Source of the DNA: Pseudoscleropodium purum
Lineage: Eukaryota > Streptophyta > Bryopsida > Hypnales > Brachytheciaceae
Direction: 5' to 3'
Assembly (NCBI GenBank): GCA_963969395.1
Contig: OZ017802.1
Span: 5,272,501 to 5,336,500 of the forward strand
DNA: 64,000 nucleotides
A program made the position numbers and the translations under genes. The first letter of the stretch is position 1. The number at the start of each line of letters is the position of its first letter. Positions 35,717 to 46,869 of this stretch are shown piece after piece. Under the pieces are notes generated by a model. It saw only the letters and a list, made by a program, of their open reading frames with translations, was not told the origin of the DNA and ran no database searches.

Positions 35717-36019
35717 TTAAATGACGGACATGTCGCTATGTAAATTATATGTTCGGTGTTGTGTGAATTGTTGACTTTTAAAAAAAATGCAAAAGCACTT
35801 ATTGGAAGTCAAATTATTAGAGATGACTTTCCCTTTTCATTGAAAATTTGGAAGATGAACAGTTGCATTTTTTGTCTTGCATGGAGAGATTCTTTGTCAT
35901 TCATCAATTGGAAAACATCTTTGACATCATTTATGGTTCATTGGATGGCAAATGATTCACACGGTGCCCTAAAGGATGATTTCTACAATGACTACAACTG
36001 AGCATTTTCAAGGTTAACT

Positions 36020-39000
36020 ATTAGAGGACATGATCATCCAATGACCAAAAGTAATCACCTAAATGCTCCAATTATTTCAACAATAGGTGCATTATTTGTT
36101 TTTGTAGTGAACAATGAGGTTATTCATCAAACACTTTGGAGCTTTGGCATTCTCCAAGATCACTTTTTTAAATATATGAGTTGTTGAGATTTTTCCATGG
36201 TAGCTTTTGTTGTTGTATAGCCTCATCCCTTTTGGTTCAAAGACCAAATGTGCATTGAATTTGGTTCCCATTATTAATTGTCCAAATTATTGTTGAATCT
36301 TGTTGGAAGTCAAAATAAGATTTTTGATTCTCTTCACGTGCATTTTTTGGATACTTTGTAATATTCTATGAATTTTCAAAAAGTTATGGAGGTATGTGTT
36401 TTCATAATCAACCATAGGCTCTCATGCTCATAGGACTTACATATGTACTCCTAAAGGTTTATGATCATCTATGTTTCACCAAAGAAACACTTCAAAATTG
36501 TCATTTCTAATGCAAAGAGCTATGATGAAAGAAAACTAATTTTTTGCATATTCAACTATTGTAAGACCTTGCATTAGACTTATACGAGGATGTTTGAAAA
36601 ATAATTCAAACATTTACCTATGCAAATTGTTAGATTTTAGTCTTCAAATTGAAAAGAAAGGGTTTCTTACAATATACTTTATTAGTTTCTTAGACTTTGA
36701 TTTATTGAGTTAAATTTTTGCACTACTAATTTTTTAGGTTTAATTCTTCATGGTGGAGATCTAAGTTGAAAATCTATAGTAAGAAATTCAATTTAAAAAA
36801 AATTAGTTTCCATTCTTAAAATAATTGTTTGATAGAAATAGATACAAGATGGAAGAGAAAATCAAATTGCTAAGTAGCTCTAAAATGGAAATGAAACATT
36901 TCACTCGCAATAGTGAGATTGTTGCACCAAATAATATACACTATATAGACAATTTTGTTTTGAAAAATTGTGAAAATTGAGTTAAAATAAACAAATCTTC
37001 TACATTATTTTTTTGTAACGAAGCTTCAATTGGTTGAAACAAGTCTCTTCGTAACTATTTAGCTATTACATTGATCACTAGTCCAAACAAAATGAAATAA
37101 AACTCTTGTTTCATAGAGACATCATGTATATATTCTCTACAAGGAAAAATAATTTAATTCAGTTTCCATTTTCTATATTTCATTTTTCTATGCCTTGGGT
37201 GTAGGAGGATACATCTTTTTCTCTAAAGCACCAATAGTTATTTTTCCATTAAGCCAATATATTCTCTTATCCTTGAAAAAAGTTTTTAAAAGTTTAATGT
37301 AAAATTTTGACATCATGGCAACTAGCCTAAAATCCTTAATCAACTAGTCCGAGACTTCAAACCTTTAGGGATTTTTAATACAATGTACCATGACCTCTAG
37401 CAATAAATGTTATTTTTAGAATTTGTTGAAAAAATCTAATTTCTCAATTAGTTATGAAATTTTTTGAAGTGTATGAATACTTGTAAAAGCTATTGTAGTT
37501 AGAGCTTGTTTCCATGTAGCCTCCTATCCTACATTTTGGTAGGGAAAAGGTGATATATATGTTTACCATTATTTTCTAATGTGTCATTCATCACAGGTCT
37601 TCTTTAAAAATATAGGCTTTGCAAGATTGTCTAATAAGATCTTCCTACTTGATGGGATCCATTCTCTATTTCTAAAACTAAAATAATAAGTCAATAGTGT
37701 TTGTCTGTCACCTGTTTAGCAATTCCTTGTAATTTTCATGGAATTTAGAGAATCTTGAGAGAAACTTTGGTTTTATTTAGTCTTGTTTGGTGAACATATG
37801 CAAATGGCTTACACAATTTTCCCATCATTGTGTGGAAGGGTCAATATGGAAAGTGACAAAGACAAGCACTACATGAAGTTGCATTTTTAGCCAAGTCTAT
37901 ATTCGTCAAACCAAAGAAGACTTAAATGTTGCAAATCATGTTTGTTTTTTCCTTTTTTTCACTAATATAATTTATCCATGGCTTAATTGCCAACTTTATT
38001 GTAAAATTTTGTAGCTCTAGTGCATATGAAGAACTCATTTTTTCATGACTCTAGAAAAGTTCATTGTATAGTAGCCAAATTAATACTAGTATAACTTAAT
38101 ACTATGTGGAATTTTTGTATTTGTAAAAATGCAACACCAAGGTCACTATAAAAGTAAACTAAAAAGATTAAGGTATTCAAAGGTTGACATTAACTAGTAT
38201 CTATGCAATAAATTTTTTGCCAAATTGGAATTCTATTGAATATAAAATTCTACAAAGTCAATTATACTTCTTCATGATTTTATCAACAATTTTATCTCAA
38301 GATTTTAGGGTTTAGGGTTAGGATAGAGAGCTACATCAAACACTATCTATATTGATATTACATTTTTCCAAATTGTGTATAAACTTACTACACAAACATT
38401 AACTTCCTGTGAACCTTGGAACATACTTTAGTCACTAGTATAAACTAACATGGTCTTTGTAAGTAGACTCAATTTTTTAAAGACCCATGTTGAGTTTAAA
38501 ACATCATTTTATGACAAATTTGACCCAAAGTGAGTCTTTTTAGTCCATGTGTTTGTTTCTACTAGTGAATTGCAAGCCTTTTCCTTACAAAAGGAGAAGG
38601 GGAAGGGGAGAGAACATATTGAACTCTTTTTTGTTGGTTTTGTCCAAAAGACAAAGACTATGGCATCAACTTTGGTTTTAGAATCTGAGTTTGCAAATCC
38701 TATCTACAACCACATTCACACTACACAATGTTCATCACGGATAGGGTTTTATTGGAGTGTGGATGTGAAGTCCGACTAGTCAATAATTTAACCTATGATA
38801 CGATAGGGCCTCACGGTTACACTGCTCTCGATTTTTTTTAAAGAGAACGTGGGATACGGTTGAAGTGTGTCCCATTCAAATTGTTGAGATTCCCCACCGT
38901 GCCTGAGTCTGAGTCCATGTGCCCTAGAAACCAAGTCGCAGAATTGACATGAACCAATCTCCATTCAGACAGCATGTGATTGTCTATCTCTTGTGCTGTT

Positions 39001-39250
39001 CACCTTCTGACAACATACTTTTTGCAAAACCATCAATTGAAAGCTTTCATAAATTAAGATAAAAGCACAGCCAGCCAAAAAAAAAAGTCCTTTTAAGTTA
39101 CTCCATTTCCTGCTTTCTCACTAGGCTTGTCTGAAAGATTATTTTGGCAAGTGTACATGCAAAAGCAATGCACAAACAAAATATTATTTTCAGTGACCCC
39201 TGGAATGCACGGGACTTAAAAGGTAGGAACTAGGAACAGCTCAATGCTGT
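36020..39250. other. AT-rich intergenic DNA, no gene seen
   Basis: Only short frames. A segment CCTAAAGGTTTATGATC then CTATGTTTCACC at about 36,451-36,483 resembles the end of the 19,246 element (inverted), so decayed copies of that family are present. A short telomere-like run is listed separately. Confidence 0.5.
38303..38325 (+). repeat. Short interstitial telomere-like repeat
   Basis: TTTTAGGGTTTAGGGTTAGG contains about two and a half units of the plant-type TTTAGGG telomere repeat. It is too short to mean much; a similar GGGTTTAGGGTTTA lies at about 531-544. Confidence 0.6.
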
Positions 39251-39387
39251 CCGTCACCCACACAATTTTGACATGGACTCAACCCTCCCATTTGCATCAG
39301 TCACCCACCCATTTTTAGCAGAGCCAAGTGTAACTTAAGTTGAGTTAGTTTCTCTCAGTGGGCAAGCAAGAGGGTGCTAACTTACTA

Positions 39388-39797
39388 AGGTAGGACGCTG
39401 TAAAATGGTGCAGGCATTAAGAATGGACCCTAGGTGGCTGTGAAATGGACATGAGTTGGTTCTGAAATTGACCAGTATAGTCATTGAATGAATCAAGGGA
39501 AAAAAAAACATTATTAATTGCAAGAGCCAATCATTCTCTTTATTTTCCCCATTTTTATTTGGAATTGCAAGTGAACCATTTACGAAAGACCTAGGGTCAC
39601 AAATAGGGACCTATGACCCAACTCATTTGAAATTTCATAAGTAATTCAAAATCTTTGGAAAAATACGAAACCACTTGGGTTAGATTCCTCATCAATTTCT
39701 CTTCGTTTGGAAAATGAGCTAAAAATATTCCCATCCAAAAAAATACATGAAAAAGGTGGACCGGCCCTTAGATGCACCATTTTTGAGCCTCCTACCT
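39388..39797 (+). mobile_element. TA-flanked MITE with ~24-bp terminal inverted repeats (410 bp)
   Basis: TA flanks at 39386-39387 and 39798-39799. The left end AGGTAGGACGCTGTAAAATG matches the reverse complement of the right end AGGTAGGAGGCTCAAAAATG, and the match runs on through GTGCA. The inside has no transposase. A full-length copy lies inverted at 53,520-53,931 with its own TA flanks. A TA duplication is typical of the Tc1/mariner superfamily, so this may be a mariner-like MITE; the ends alone do not prove the family. Confidence 0.75.
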
Positions 39798-40487
39798 TAT
39801 CTACCCAAAAGATGGTGCTTTCATGTAAACTACGAAAACACATATCACACCCAATTTGAGAACAATTGTCAAAGAATGATATCAAGTTCATATCCATTTA
39901 TGGATGGTTTAAGATGGGGTTCAAGTGGACTTAGAGCTACTATACACCTAGAGGCTGGGCCAATTCTTTTTGAGGCCAATTGCACAAAATTTCAGCCCTT
40001 TGGGGTTGAAGGTCATCTTCAACCACTCGTTAGAGTAAGATTATAACAAGGGCCAATTCTCTTATATGTAAAGGCCTTGAGCCAAGAAGCCATGCCTATT
40101 AAAAAAACTAAAAAGGGATGGAGAGAAGGGTTGAAAATTTTAGACCGGCTTTACACCTAAAAGCCAAGACAATTGCCCTTGAGTCCAATTGCACAAAATC
40201 CAACAAATTGATTTGTTGAAAAAAATAATATATTAAGAAAAATAAAATGGAAAGCTAACATTGGCCTTGAGGCCAAAAATTGACTTTCCATTTTTGGTGC
40301 ACTTAATTTTGTAAGTTGGGGCCATGTTAGATCATGTCTTTTTTGAATAAAAAAAATTCATTCCACCAAATTGGTTAGGCCTTTAGGTTTGGGATTGATT
40401 CAGCATTTTGTCCAATCACAAGCAAAGATTTTTGGCCTTTGACACAACAAATTGGCCCAACTTGTAAGTAGGAAGTAGCCCTTAATT

Positions 40488-41415
40488 GTGACCAAATGCT
40501 TGTTGAAACAAGTTGCAACTCTAGGCAATAAAAGAGGTGTTTTAGAATGCCTTGAAGCACTCAATGAATGGGATTAGGGTGGCAGGTCATTGATCTTGAA
40601 CCTTTTTTAAGATAGTTTTATGTTTTTGCACCAAACATGTTTGGAAGTTCATATCAATTTCAGTTCTTATTGAACTAATATGATTTTGACATCTATTAGA
40701 CTCTCCCATTTGCATCAATCACCCTTCCATTTCTATAGAGTATAACTCATTTTCTTTGAACAAGGAATTGAGTGCTATTACAACATTCAAAAGTCTACAA
40801 TATTGTTGCTCTTTTTCCAACAAAATGATGTGGAATATTTTACATCATTTCATCCTCCATCAATAGCTATGAGAGCATGTGGCAAGAGCAGAGGGCATAA
40901 GTATGGTGAGAGGTTTACAAAAGCAATTAGTAAAAAACATTAAAAGAACAATAAACAGTAGCAATTAGTAAAAAAATCATTAATCAAAAGAAATCAATAA
41001 AAAGTGCAATAATTAATAGCAATAATCAATTGTAGACAATATTTCTATATGAACTTTGTGGAGAGGACTCAATGTAGCAATTGTGAAAGCTATTGAATGT
41101 TATGATTTCCAGAGAATGATATCTAGTTACGAATGGTTTAAGGCTCATAAAGATGTGGTTCATTAAATGTTGACTTAGATAGACTTAGTTGTGACCAAAT
41201 GCTTGTAAAAAAATTGCAACTTCAAGCAATAAAAGAGGTGCTTTTACGATGTTTCAAAACACTCCTCAATCAAGATTAGGGTGGTGTGTCATTGATCTTG
41301 AACTTTTAAAAGATGATCTTGACCTCTACCTATTGACGGAATTATATTTTTGGCACCAAAATGTGTATGAAAATTCATATCAATTTCAATTTTTATTTGA
41401 TGAATGTGATTCCTC
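40488..41415 (+). repeat. Direct duplication with ~703-bp period
   Basis: GTGACCAAATGCTTG begins at 40488 and 41191. Both copies continue with CAATAAAAGAGGTG, GATTAGGGTGG, TCATTGATCTTGAAC and TTCATATCAATTTCA. The copies have drifted with small gaps. A third partial unit (CTCCCATTTGCATCA) links about 39,285 and 40,700, so the TA-flanked MITE at 39,388 was inserted into this repeat. No gene is seen in 39,800-41,990. Confidence 0.55.
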
Positions 41416-41989
41416 TTGTACTCAAGTTGACTCAACTAATTTTTTCTTTGAAAAATATAGACAACAATGAACATATTGCACAAGATATCTAAATTGCTAA
41501 TTTGGATGGTAATTAATAAGCTAATCTCTCAATTACTTATATTAACTTGACTCTATGTTGGACACTAGCACATACTCACATATCGTAGAATTACCCAGTA
41601 CCACCATTCACCTAATTCTACCACCTATTAGACTTTTCTATTCGTGTTAGTGGCCATCCATTACCCCAATCTTAGCAAACTATTATCACGATGGCAATGC
41701 ACTTGGAAGGCGGATACATCCACCTATACTTTAATAACGATCTATCCACACTTAATGGAAGGTCTATTGACACTTTAACATTTCAGATTTGAAAAATATA
41801 CAAAAAATTTACTTCTTATTAGAATGTCTTCATTCTTTTCACAACTTTTTAATCTCTCAAAAATATGGAAGTTGACAAATACCTTCTCCAAAGTGACCTA
41901 GATAGCAAATTTGTCTGGTAATGGATAGTTCTACCTTAATAGTTAATCCTTATGTGATTTTGAGGAACTTGAGCACCTCAAATACACCC

Positions 41990-42725
41990 AAAAAAATACT
42001 CACCCAATTTTCAGAATTTTGTTTAATTTTAAGAAGTTGCAAGCTGGGAGACCGAGGGGGATTGGTGGTTGTGACTGTCCGGAGACGGTGACAATGGAGC
42101 TCTCCCTCTTTTTTCTTGAGCCCCCCGCCCACCAGCCTTTTGGTGTGGCAAAGTGACCGACCCACAGTGGCAGTGCTGCTCGTCCCAAACGCCATGCATG
42201 CATATAATGCATGGGACAAGCCATGTAAGCTTTTGGGGGGCCGAGATTTCTCTCGGGCCACTTGGGGGGGGGGATTTGGTTGAAGTAGGAAGAGTAGTAC
42301 ACATTCAATCATTCCACCCCGCCAACCCCCAAAAGAGATGGAGTGCACTGGACTGACTTTCCCAAGTGGCTTGGGAGCATGCCCTTCTTTGGATTCCCAT
42401 GAGTGGGGGCCTATTCACACTGCTGAAAAGTAGTTAGGTTTTAGGGTCCATTGGGTGCAGGGGGAGCTTATTAGCTCAGCTTAGGTTTACTCCAAGAGGA
42501 AACTGGAAGACAGACCCATAAACTTTGTTTCCCAAAGGAGAAACGAAACTGACCCCTTTTGGTGATCAACATTGTACTTTACTTACTGGAAAAGGAGATG
42601 TACGTGCTCTGGAACTCTGGATTTGGGTCTGGATTTGGGAGAGAGGGGTGGAACTTGTCAAAACAACAATGCCCTTTGACCAAGAAGAAAAGAGACCGAG
42701 AACAGTGTTTGGGAAACTTTTTGAG
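41990..42725. other. GC-richer island without a supported gene
   Basis: Frames of 60-132 codons occur on both strands with no conserved domain. It contains C- and G-homopolymer runs (GGGGGGGGG near 42,264). The right edge runs into a copy of dispersed repeat C, as the 28.9-29.9 kb island nearly does (both share GAGTTTTACCAGCTA). Confidence 0.4.
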
Positions 42726-42734
42726 TTTTACCAG

Positions 42735-42850
42735 CTAATTTCCTTCAATTCTCATATTCAACTGGTTTTTGAATAAATGAGTCTGGTTATTTTCTCTGTT
42801 TTTTTTTATTGGAAATAGAAAATTTATAGATTTTTTCACCAGATTTAATG
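42735..42850 (+). repeat. Dispersed repeat 'C' copy 4
   Basis: CCTTCAATTCTCATATTCAAC, GAGTCTGGTTATTTTCTCTG, GAAATAGAAAATTTATAGA and TTTTTTCACCAG follow the same order as the other copies. Nothing else is recognisable from 42,850 to 44,480. Confidence 0.5.
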
Positions 42851-44484
42851 TAAATTATGGCTTAAGAAAAATCTGGACATAAGATCTTCATTTTTACAAG
42901 TTTTTTTTTTTTTTGTCCCATCTTTGTATGAACTATAGAATTCCAAACATTTCATCTATGGGGGTTGAATTTGAGTTCATGGAAAGTAAAAACAAACCAT
43001 TGCAATTAGAATTAGGAGTTTGTCCTCGTATCATTTGTTGAATTTTTATTTTAGAATTTTTATTTTCCCACATAAAGACAAGTGTGAGAAATGGTGAGGG
43101 CAATTGAAATTATGATTTCTTTGACAAAGTATGAATTTGTTTACGAGTTTTTGAAGTGGTTTGTCCAAAAGAGTCTTTTTGAGTGAGATTATTTCAAAGC
43201 AACTTTGGGCATTAAAAAACTCCACGTAACTATAGAAGTTAAGAATATACATTGTAGATGTAGGTTGTGCCTATGCAATGCAACATCCTAATCTTTGTTC
43301 CAACAACAATAAAATAACCGTGAATCACATGAGAAGCTTAAGCATGGTTGATGAATGAACAAACAAAGCTTGTTCATACTTTTTAATGGATGATTTTCAT
43401 CCTTCTTTTAAGAGTTTCTCAAGTGTGTATGCACCATATGTAGGTGGAACAACTTTCATTGAGCAAGTATAGATTTTTTTGAAAGAAGAATATGATACAT
43501 TCATGGATCACAAAAACTATGTTGTCTTAATGAATTTGGCAATTTCTACCTCTTTGCTTTTGATCTAAATTTTAGACTTTAAAATGGTCTTTTTTGAGTT
43601 TGAGTCCAACTAATGACATGAATATTATTAAATCTTGTTTCTATCCCAATTCAAATTTTTGGAAAATTCTCCAAATTGAATATTTTATAGCCATTTGAAT
43701 TTTGAGTTTAGTACCATAATCTATTGAGTTTCCCACATTAGAGTAATACAAAACTTTAGGCTATACCATGATATTCTACACCATAATATGCACTTATTAC
43801 GGTGAAGTTTAAAAAAAAACTTGAACTTATTTTGTATCTAATATGAATTTTCTTTGTTTTTCTTCCAAAATATTTATAATAATTTCAAAATATGAAAAAT
43901 TTCTCAACTTGTAGAAGACATGTGAGTTCACCTTTGAAAAAAAAATGAAAAATGAAAAAAAAAATCCATCCAATTTTAATGGCAAAATGGTGTAGGGTTC
44001 TAAATCATCCATAGTAGAAGATCCTGCAGTTTGACTACATGGTCATAGGCTTTGCAATTACAAGATTAACCATAAAATGATGTAAACTTCAAAAAAAATG
44101 GCTAATGATAATGACTATCTAAAGTGCTAGAAAAAAAATCACCTATTGGTTCAAAAATCAAATCATATTTCACCTACTACCTTGATCCTAACGGGATTCA
44201 GGAAATTTTGAGTTTTAGTAACATTACATGATATTTTGGAGCAACGGGATCCGTTTTAGGCCTTATTCCCTTGATGTTCCCCTAGCGAGGAAAAAATACA
44301 ATGTTGTCATAATGGAAATGAAAAAAAAAATGTAAAGAAATGAAAAAGATGAAAAAAATTGATTTAAAAAAAATGATGTGACACTCTCTTGACCACGTCA
44401 AATTGCTTAGTTGACAATGTTTCCAATATTTTTAGAGCCAGGGAACTCGCAATCTTATATAGCCTTGAAATCTCTCCTAATGCT

Positions 44485-44665
44485 ATTTTCCTTCAATTCC
44501 CAAATTGAATTGATTTGAAAGGTATAGAATCTAGTTATTTTTTCTATTTAAAAAATTTAGAATATAAACTATTTTAGATTTTTTCACTTGTTTTTTTTGC
44601 AATGTTTTCAAATTGCAACCCATTATTTCACAATTCCACCGGCAAACTTTGAACTAGCCACTGGT
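44485..44665 (+). repeat. Dispersed repeat 'C' copy 5
   Basis: CCTTCAATTCCCAAATTGAA, AGAATCTAGTTATTTTTTC, TTTTTTCACTTG, TTTTCAAATTGCAACCC and CAATTCCACC follow the family order. A CTTTTCAGGG end abutting TTAA (44711-44714) lies just downstream. Confidence 0.5.
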
Positions 44666-44882
44666 TCTTTCCAAACAAAGGATTGTACTTTGGCCTCATC
44701 CTTTTCAGGGTTAACGTAATTAGTCAAATGCCGAATCCATTGTGCTGAATCAGTCAAACATGATCATTTCTTGTTCAACTGTCACCAAACAACAACCATG
44801 AAGGGCATGAACTGAAGGGAAAAAATGGAGCTGAAGATTCTCCCTTAGCAAGAGAAAAAAAAGCACTCCATTCTTTATTTAA

Positions 44883-45533
44883 CCACTAAATGCCCAAGGC
44901 GTCATATTTTGGTGTCGACAAATATTTTGAAGTTAAATATAACCTAACAAAGTTTCTATTTGTAGAAGTTTCTAAGTTTGAAAAGTCTTGATTGGAGTTT
45001 AGTTTTAGCATCAAAAATTTGATTTTGAATATGAATGATTATGATTTTTCTATTCAAGATTTTGTGCAAGGGTGTCCATTGCAAATCTTGATTTACTAAT
45101 CCTATGGGCTCTTGGAAATGAGACTCAAATACACCCTAGATCTTGGGGAGAAAATCACATGAGAACTTCATTAAAGAAAATTGTAGAGTTAATTTTGAGA
45201 AGTTGTAAATTGGTTGGGGTTGTACATGTTATGCCCTTTAACCTCATATTTTTTTGGTAAACAATTTTTTTAGTTTTGACATGGAAAGAGAAGATTGGAA
45301 GACTTTAAATCACTTTTATAGTTTTAACACCTTCATGATCAAATACTACAATCTTTCAATTCATAAGTGATATTGTTGTGTTTCTTTTTTCCATGAGATC
45401 TCTAATATGTCTATTTTGAATTTCTATGGTTATAATTCCAAAAAAAATTGAAAAAATTGATCAAAATATTGACTTTTTGTTCAATATAGAGCAAATTCCA
45501 AGAAGTTCAAAAAAAGCCTCAAGTAGTTAGGGG
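44883..45533 (+). mobile_element. TTAA-bounded, piggyBac-like non-autonomous element (651 bp)
   Basis: TTAA flanks at 44879-44882 and 45534-45537. The left end CCACTAAATGCCCAAGGC pairs imperfectly with the reverse-complemented right end CCCCTAACTACTTGAGGC, and the left end also resembles that of the 19,246 element (CCCCTAAAGCCCTGAACC, each followed by a TTTTGG block). A further TTAA followed by ACCTAAAGG at 45548 suggests a second element starting immediately after; its far end was not found. Confidence 0.55.
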
Positions 45534-46439
45534 TTAACCAATGTACATTAAACCTAAAGGTTATAGACTATGTTTTACCAAAAACATTCTAAAATTGTCA
45601 TTTCTTGTGCAAAGAGTTATAAATGAAAGAATATGATATTTTTGCATATTTAATTGTAGGATTTTGCATTGGACTTGTAGGTGAATGTGTGGGAAATTTT
45701 TCATAAACTTGGACCAAGTTGATTTGCTTCATTTGAAAAAAAATGTGAAGCGTGAAGAGAAGAAAGTAAATGTACGGTCAAATTTTTTATTCTATTTGTG
45801 GATTTGATTCAAATAAGTTTTACAAATTTAAGTTAAAATTCACCAAAAATTTAATTTCCAAATTTGACATTTGAACAATTTTAATGATTGGTCAAAATTG
45901 TAGTTTCAATGGATTTGTGAAAAGGCATAAGATTTAGTGATAATAACATCAAAACTTTTTCCAAATAGGAAATTTTTCAATACTCACTAGAAGGAAGGTA
46001 TTTTTTTTTGGACGTGTATAGTAACATGGCTTGATGTTTAGTGTAACATTAGACATATAGATTGTGGACGCGCAAAAAAATCTGTCAAGATTGACATGGA
46101 AAAAACACAAGAAAATCTAAAAAAACATGCCATGTTTTTAGATAAACGTCACAACAAACATAGTTAAAAAAAAAGTGCCCAAAGTATGCCATGTGGCAAC
46201 CACATAAGTGCCACACAAGCAATGCCACATAGGATTTTTTTTTCATTTGACTTGAATTTGAAGTGGCAGTCGATGTTGCAATTGACATAATGTTTTTTTA
46301 AAAATTTTCATATTGTTTTCAGTGACATTAATTTAGACGTTGATAAGAATTTGAATATTGTTTTTAGCAACATCAATTTTGACCTCTAGATGTTTTTAGA
46401 GATGCTCCTTGAGCCATTAATTTAGATGTTAGCTTATAT

Positions 46440-46545
46440 GTATGCCATATACAATACATTACACATTGTACACAATACATCATACATTATATACCATATT
46501 GAATATGCCATACATTATACAAAATACACCATACATTGTACACCG
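46440..46545 (+). repeat. Degenerate tandem repeat of CATACATT(A/G)TACA units
   Basis: About 100 bases made of imperfect 12-20 bp units with ACATTACACATTGTACAC, CATACATTATATACCATATT and CATACATTGTACACCGTATT. Unit lengths vary, so it is an old simple-sequence array. Confidence 0.6.
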
Positions 46546-46689
46546 TATTGGCAATAATATTAAATGACTTGAAAAGCCTTATTTAAGTATTTTGCATTAG
46601 GAAAAATCTGAGCCCTGTGGAGGGCCGTTAAGAAATCTGTTTTTGGTGCCCCGTAGTGCAATTACAGGAAAATAAAAATAAATAAAACT

Positions 46690-46865
46690 TTTAAAATAAC
46701 TCTTTTTTGAAAAAAAAAAACATTAAAAAAGTATGAAAACTTGACGTGGCACAAGTAGTGCCACATCAGCAAGTTTCATTAAAAAATAAAAAATTGAGGA
46801 ATTTCCTCTCTAATCACACCAAGGTAATTGCAAACAGCTTCAAATTGGAAGACCTTCCAAGGCTT
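46690..46865 (-). repeat. Dispersed repeat 'D', copy 2 (inverted)
   Basis: Reverse complement of the 34,730-34,905 block: shared landmarks on the minus strand are CCAATTTGAAGCTGTTTGCA, ACCTTGGTGTGATTAGAGAG and CGTCAAGTTTTCATAC. It has no coding frame. Confidence 0.6.
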
Positions 46866-46869
46866 GAAA

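Noticed and set aside
38303..38325. Interstitial telomere as evidence of a chromosome fusion
   Set aside because: Only about two and a half TTTAGGG units, which occur by chance in AT-rich DNA of this length.
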